DNA of 64,000 nucleotides from Aminithiophilus ramosus (GTDB taxonomy: Bacteria; Synergistota; Synergistia; Synergistales; Aminithiophilaceae). The translations under genes and the position numbers were made by a program. The notes beneath the pieces are model-generated. The model ran no database searches, had not been told where the DNA came from, and worked only from the letters and a program-made list of their open reading frames with translations. Below are positions 60,166-64,000 of this stretch, in pieces. Within the stretch, counting starts at the first letter, position 1; each line of letters begins with the position of its first letter. The stretch covers positions 62,001-126,000 of the forward strand of contig NZ_CP072943.1 in NCBI RefSeq assembly GCF_018069705.1, in the 5' to 3' direction.

Positions 60166-60867
60166 TCAGGGCCTTTTCGAGAATTCCGCCAGGCCGTCGA
60201 CTCTCTCGACGTGGCGAGGCCTTCCCTCGCGCCGGAATCGGAAGTCGCAGCGGGAGGCGCCGTTGCCGATCGTCTCCGTCCTTTCGAGGCAGAGGCCCAG
60301 CTCCTCGAAAACGGCATAGTCGTTGGCGCAGAGGTAGGGAAGGAACCGTTGGGCGCCGCGGCTTCGGTAGAGGTCGACGATGGCGCAGCGGCTGTAGTCG
60401 ACGCCGAAGTCGAAGCCATCTTCCTCGCCGGGCTCGACCCTTCGGGCGGCCCAATCGCCGTCGAAGGCTTTTCGGGGTCCGTCGGGACCACCCGATGGGG
60501 CCCGGAAGAAGGCCTCCCTCATGGCGGCCCGCCCTTCCGGAGGGCACTTCTGTCGGGTGTAGAGGGCCAGGGCGGCCCGATTGACGGCCGCCACGGCCTC
60601 GACGTCGAGGCCCCGCTCTTCGAGGAGTTCGTAGAAGCCCATCTCGTAGGCCGCGCCGAGAAGATTTTCCGTGAGGGGATTGTCCTCTCCGCCGATGTAG
60701 GGCAGCTCGGGCAGGAGGGCGACGAAGCGCTCCCAAGCCTTTTCCGTCACGTTCAGGGCCTCTCCCCGAGGGAGGAGGCGCTCCGCCTCCACTTCGAGGC
60801 AGGCCGCCAGGAAACGGAGGCGCGTCTCGTAGAGGCGCCGCGTTTCCTCCACCATCGTTGCGTTCAT
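60166..60867 (-). CDS. ATC hydrolase-like protein (L-2-amino-thiazoline-4-carboxylate hydrolase family)
   Basis: A 233-residue protein. An N-terminal helical domain of about 80 residues (VEETRRLYETRLRFLAAC) is followed by a C-terminal domain with SRCAIVDLYRSRGAQRFLPYLC, NDYAVFEELGLCLERTETI and GASRCDFRFRREG. This three-part Cys/Asp pattern matches the bacterial ATC hydrolase family, of which one member converts L-2-amino-thiazoline-4-carboxylate to cysteine precursors. Most relatives have no tested function. The gene lies between the arsenic operon and the ABC exporter. The Shine-Dalgarno (GTGAAG) is weak. Confidence 0.75.
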   Translation of the reverse strand: MNATMVEETRRLYETRLRFLAACLEVEAERLLPRGEALNVTEKAWERFVALLPELPYIGGEDNPLTENLLGAAYEMGFYELLEERGLDVEAVAAVNRAALALYTRQKCPPEGRAAMREAFFRAPSGGPDGPRKAFDGDWAARRVEPGEEDGFDFGVDYSRCAIVDLYRSRGAQRFLPYLCANDYAVFEELGLCLERTETIGNGASRCDFRFRREGRPRHVERVDGLAEFSKRP

Positions 60868-61027
60868 GCGATCTTCACCCTTTCGTATCGAGCTTTCGCG
60901 CCGATTCGTTACGCGGACGCCCTATCCCGCCGTGCGTTTCTCTGTCGTGCCCGGGCTTCTCCCCGGGGAGGAGGCGGCTCAGGGGCCGGTCTTTCCCCCC
61001 CCGAGGAGGACCCGGAGGCTTTCCGTC

Positions 61028-62796
61028 TCAGACGGGCAGGCTCTCCGGCGCGGGGGCCAGGCTCCATCCAAGCGATTCCTGCTGGATCTTCCAGAGCCTG
61101 GCGTAGAGGCCGTCCCGGGCCAGGAGCTCCTCGTGGCGCCCCCTCTCGACGACTCGTCCCTCGTCGAGAACGACGATGGAATCGGCCCGGCAGACCGTCT
61201 TCAGGCGATGGGCCACGACGATGACCGTCCGTCCCGCGACGAGGCTGTCGACGGCCCGCTGGATCTCCAGTTCGTTTTCCGGATCAAGAGAGGCCGTGGC
61301 CTCGTCGAGAAGGACCAGGGGCGCGTCCTTGATGAGGGCCCGGGCGATGGAGAGACGCTGCTTCTCCCCTCCCGAGAGGGTGCAGCCCCCCTCGCCGACG
61401 AGGCTGTCGTAGCCTTTGGGCAGCTTCCTGATGAAGTCGTGACACCGGGCCTTCTTGGCCGCGGCGATGACCTCCCCGTCGGTGGCGTCCTCGCGTCCGA
61501 AGCGGATGTTGTTGGCCACCGTGTCCTGGAAGAGGTAGACGTCCTGGAAGACCATGGAGACGCGCCCCATGAGGGCCTCGGGGTCGAGCTCCCTCACGTC
61601 CCGGCCGCCGAAGAGGACCTGACCCGAGTCGGCGTCGTAGAAGCGGGCGATGAGCTTGAGAAGGGTGCTCTTCCCGCTGCCCGAGGGACCGACGAGGGCC
61701 GTCAGGCTCCCCTGGGGGAAGGCCGCCGACAGGTCACGGAGGACGGGGACGTCGCCGTAGCCGAAGGAAAGGTCTCTGACGACGACGGAGGCCGACTCGG
61801 GGGGCGTCTCCGTACCGGCCATGACGGGTTCCCGGCCGAGGCGGAGGATGCGCTCTCCGGCCTGTTCGGCGTAGCGCAGCTCGGCGTAGTTGATCAAAGC
61901 CAGAGTGAGGGGGTCGAAGACGCGGGAGCCTACGACGAGGAAGGTGACGAAGACGAAGGGATCGAGACGGCCGCCCAGGAGGCGGTGGACGCCGACGAGG
62001 ATCATCACCGTCAGTCCCGTCCGCAGGAGGGCCACGGCGGCCATGACGAAGGGGCCGATCGTCCCCTCGAGGCGGATGCTCTCGTTCATCAGTTCCCGGA
62101 AGGATCGTTCGAGGCGTCGGAAGCGACTCCCCGTCAGGTTGAAGGCCTTGACGACGCGGATGCCGTACAGGTACTCCTGAAGGCGGTTGGCGGCCCCGAT
62201 CTTGGCCTTCATGTGGCGCCGTCCCAGGACGCGGAGGAGCTTCGTCGCCGCCGCCATGACGGCGACGGCCAGGGGGAGGGCGAAGAACATGGCCAGGGCC
62301 ATGGTCGGATCGAGGGAAAAGAGGCCGACGAGGGCCAGAAGGGGCATGAGGAGCGCTCCGGCCAGCTGGGGGACGAAGTGGGAGAGGGCCTGCTCCAGAA
62401 GGGCGAAGTCGCCCATGATCATGTTGGCCATGTCGCCGGGATCGCGGCTGGAGAGGTAGCCCAGGGGGAGGCGGCCGACGTGCTCGGCCAGCCTCACCCT
62501 AAGCCCGTAGAGGATGCGGAAGGCGGCGACGTGGGCGGCCATGGAGCCGACGTAGAGGAAGAGGAGAGAGGCGACGAGACCGACGAGGGCGACAAGGCCC
62601 AGTGGGTCATGAGAGGGCCGTCGATCCGGCTTGGATCCTCTACCTTGGCCAGCAGTTCGGCCAGGATGTGATAGACCGACAGATAGGGCGCCAGGGCGCA
62701 GGCGGCGCTGAGGGCCGCCAGGCCACCGGAGAGGACCAGAAGGCCTTTCTTTTCCCCGGCGATCTCCAGGAGTCTGCCGATGGCCTGCTTTTTCAT
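61028..62796 (-). pseudogene. ABC exporter (membrane domain fused to ATPase), frameshifted near the N-terminus
   Basis: The ATG at 62796 overlaps the methyltransferase stop. The first frame gives 66 residues with one membrane helix (LLVLSGGLAALSAACALAPYL) and then loses the pattern after PLMTHWA. The following frame continues (LVALVGLVASLLFLYVG) with the remaining helices, the ATPase Walker A (GPSGSGKSTLLKLIARFYD), signature (CTLSGGEKQRLSIARAL) and Walker B (LVLLDEATASLD). The span is 1769 bases, one short of 590 codons, so one lost base in the GGG run at the joint (minus strand, near 62598-62603) would explain it. The protein would export a peptide, lipid or drug. Only one half-transporter is visible in the window; a partner may lie beyond it. 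Confidence 0.85.
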
Positions 62797-63637
62797 GGTT
62801 TGTCCCCCTCTTTTCGGGAAAGGTCGTCGAAGCCGATGTGGACGATGTGGCAGGACATGGCCCGTCGCAGGGGGGGATGTGGCGGAAGAGCCTCATCGAG
62901 CGCCACCGGGGCCGGGCATAGTCGAAGTAGTTCCATTTTCCGAGGAAGCGGATGGCCTCGGACCAGTCGGCGACCGACTCGGGATCGTCGGGTCCCCAGA
63001 GGAACTCCAGGCCCTCTCCGACCTTGGAGAGGGAGTCGTGCCATCGGGCCCTGCCGACGACGAAGGGCGCCGTCGCCTCGAAGAGCATCTCCCCTCGGGG
63101 AAAGCGCCGGGCCAGCTCGACGAAGAGGGATCGGACCTGCTCCTCGGGGAAATACATGAGGAGCCCTTCGGCGATGAAAAGCGGGGGGCTTTTGACGGCG
63201 CCGATCTCGTCCATCCAGGAGAAATCGAAGACGGATCTGGCGATGAAACGGCGTCGCCCTGTCTCGTCGAAGAACCGTCGCCGCATCTCGATCCCCTCGG
63301 GAAGGTCCAGATCGTACCAGTCGATCTCCCTGGCTCCGATTCTCTCCAGGCGGGAATCGAGCCCGGCGCCGAGATTGACGACGGCCCCCTCGGGGTGGGC
63401 GTCGACGAAGCGCCTCGTCTCCCGGTCCAGAATCATGGACCGGACGGCCACGCCCAGCTGAGACTTCCAGCAGGCGTCGAAGACGGAGAAGTCGTAGTCG
63501 ATCTGCCTCACGATCTCGACGGCCTTGGGGTCCCTGAAAAGTCCGTCCTCTCGGGCCGTCTCGGCGGCCTTGGCCCAGAGGGTGATGAGCATCGTCTCCG
63601 GCAGGCTCCCGATCGGGGATGTCCCGTCCTTTTCCAT
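62793..63637 (-). pseudogene. SAM-dependent methyltransferase (leucine carboxyl methyltransferase-like), frameshifted near its end
   Basis: The ATG at 63637 has AGGAGG 8 bases upstream. GAVVNLGAGLDSRLER is the SAM-binding loop in the form found in Ppm1/LCMT-like enzymes, then DLDLPEGIEMRRRFF and FIAEGLLMYFPEEQVR, as in polyketide O-methyltransferases and their relatives. The frame holds until LFRHIPP, where a run of seven C residues (minus strand, 62870-62876) sits; in the next frame the usual ending LRRAMSCHIVHIGFDD continues to a stop at 62793. The length is 845 bases, one short of 282 codons, so a C8 tract would restore the frame. Substrate unknown. The gene is in an operon with a TetR-type regulator and the ABC exporter. 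Confidence 0.85.
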
Positions 63638-63640
63638 GGC

Positions 63641-64000
63641 TCAGGCCTCCTTCTCTTTCTCTCCTCCCAGGGGGGCGAGGCCTCTCCTGATGACGGCCGT
63701 GATCTGGTCCAGATAGGCGTCGTCGGAGAGGGGCTCGTAACTTCCCTGGCGGACATGTTCCTCCATGTGGCCCCGAAACTCCCACCAGACGTGGACGGCG
63801 CCGCTGATCAGGGCCGTTATGGCCAGGGGGGAGATGTCGTCTCGGATCTCTTTCCGCCTCTGGGCCTCGACGAGAGAGGTCCGGTACCAGCGGTGGATCT
63901 CCTCTTCTCCGCCCCAGGGGGCGTCGTCTCCGGCCAGGCGTCCCCAGTTGGCGATCCTGACCATCGTCGGATTGTCCCGGTAGAAGGCGAAGGCCGCTTC
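63641..64000 (-). CDS. TetR/AcrR-type regulator, C-terminal part
   Basis: The gene continues past the window edge, so the DNA-binding N-terminus is not seen. The visible 119 residues begin EAAFAFYRDNPTMVRIANWG, typical of the ligand-binding domain of TetR proteins (helix with FYRDNP), and continue with ISPLAITALISGAVHVWWE and YLDQITAVIRRGLAPLG. It is followed after 3 bases by the methyltransferase gene and probably represses the operon. A two-domain TetR of about 200 residues is expected. Confidence 0.8.
   Translation of the reverse strand, partial: EAAFAFYRDNPTMVRIANWGRLAGDDAPWGGEEEIHRWYRTSLVEAQRRKEIRDDISPLAITALISGAVHVWWEFRGHMEEHVRQGSYEPLSDDAYLDQITAVIRRGLAPLGGEKEKEA

Overview
The window is a GC-rich bacterial chromosome segment. 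It uses many GTG and TTG starts and has tightly packed, overlapping operons. The organism is most likely an anaerobic member of the Synergistota. This is an inference from the high GC content, the LysW-type lysine operon, the peptide/amino-acid lifestyle genes and the formate and molybdenum cofactor genes. No rRNA, tRNA or CRISPR array was seen, so the phylum call is not proven.

Layout. 0-9.7 kb: a formate/nitrite channel fragment, mobA, a chemoreceptor, a periplasmic amino-acid-type binding protein, fdhD, a frameshifted GGDEF/HD-GYP sensor, a frameshifted iron alcohol dehydrogenase and a HAD phosphatase. 9.6-13.6 kb: a cobalamin riboswitch with its own terminator in front of the HAD gene, a degenerate HD-GYP protein, cobS and cobU, and a threonine-dehydratase-like enzyme. 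13.6-20.8 kb: a large AsmA/TamB-like protein that appears to start at ATT, larE-larC (nickel pincer cofactor) and a P5C dehydrogenase. 20.8-27.7 kb: an origin-proximal block with a cluster of DnaA boxes, a thermonuclease, PPC and DUF364-type genes, rsmG-parA-parB and two parS sites. 27.3-31.6 kb: a HIT protein, YigZ, PEP carboxykinase and bioY, with long gene-free, repeat-bearing spacers.

31.8-39.1 kb: an IS1202/ISNCY-type insertion sequence with an 18-bp target duplication lies directly against the -35 box of a lysine T-box-controlled operon, lysW-lysX-lysY-lysZ-lysJ-lysK. 39.2-46.5 kb: a TolC-MacA-MacB efflux operon, a divergent CpxRA-like two-component system and a flavodoxin-fold protein. 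46.7-55.0 kb: a potassium block (TrkH, two TrkA-type proteins, a histidine kinase and a receiver-TPR regulator) divergent from a short KdpD/KdpE pair with no kdpFABC. 55.0-57 kb: two small genes, one Cys-rich BFD-like, then azlCD. 56.9-59.9 kb: an arsenic block (arsC, arsM, an ArsP-type permease and a redox-active thioredoxin-like protein behind a palindromic operator). 60-64 kb: an ATC-hydrolase-like gene, a frameshifted ABC exporter, a frameshifted SAM methyltransferase and a TetR regulator fragment.

How it fits together. The rsmG-parA-parB order, the two parS sites, the DnaA-box cluster and the switch to mostly plus-strand genes near 23 kb place this segment at or near the replication origin. 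The lysine operon is self-contained from carrier protein to final hydrolase, and its T-box specifier reads as a lysine codon. Four genes carry net frameshifts (two near the left end, two near the right). The lengths fit one small indel each, so they are either real disruptions or assembly errors.
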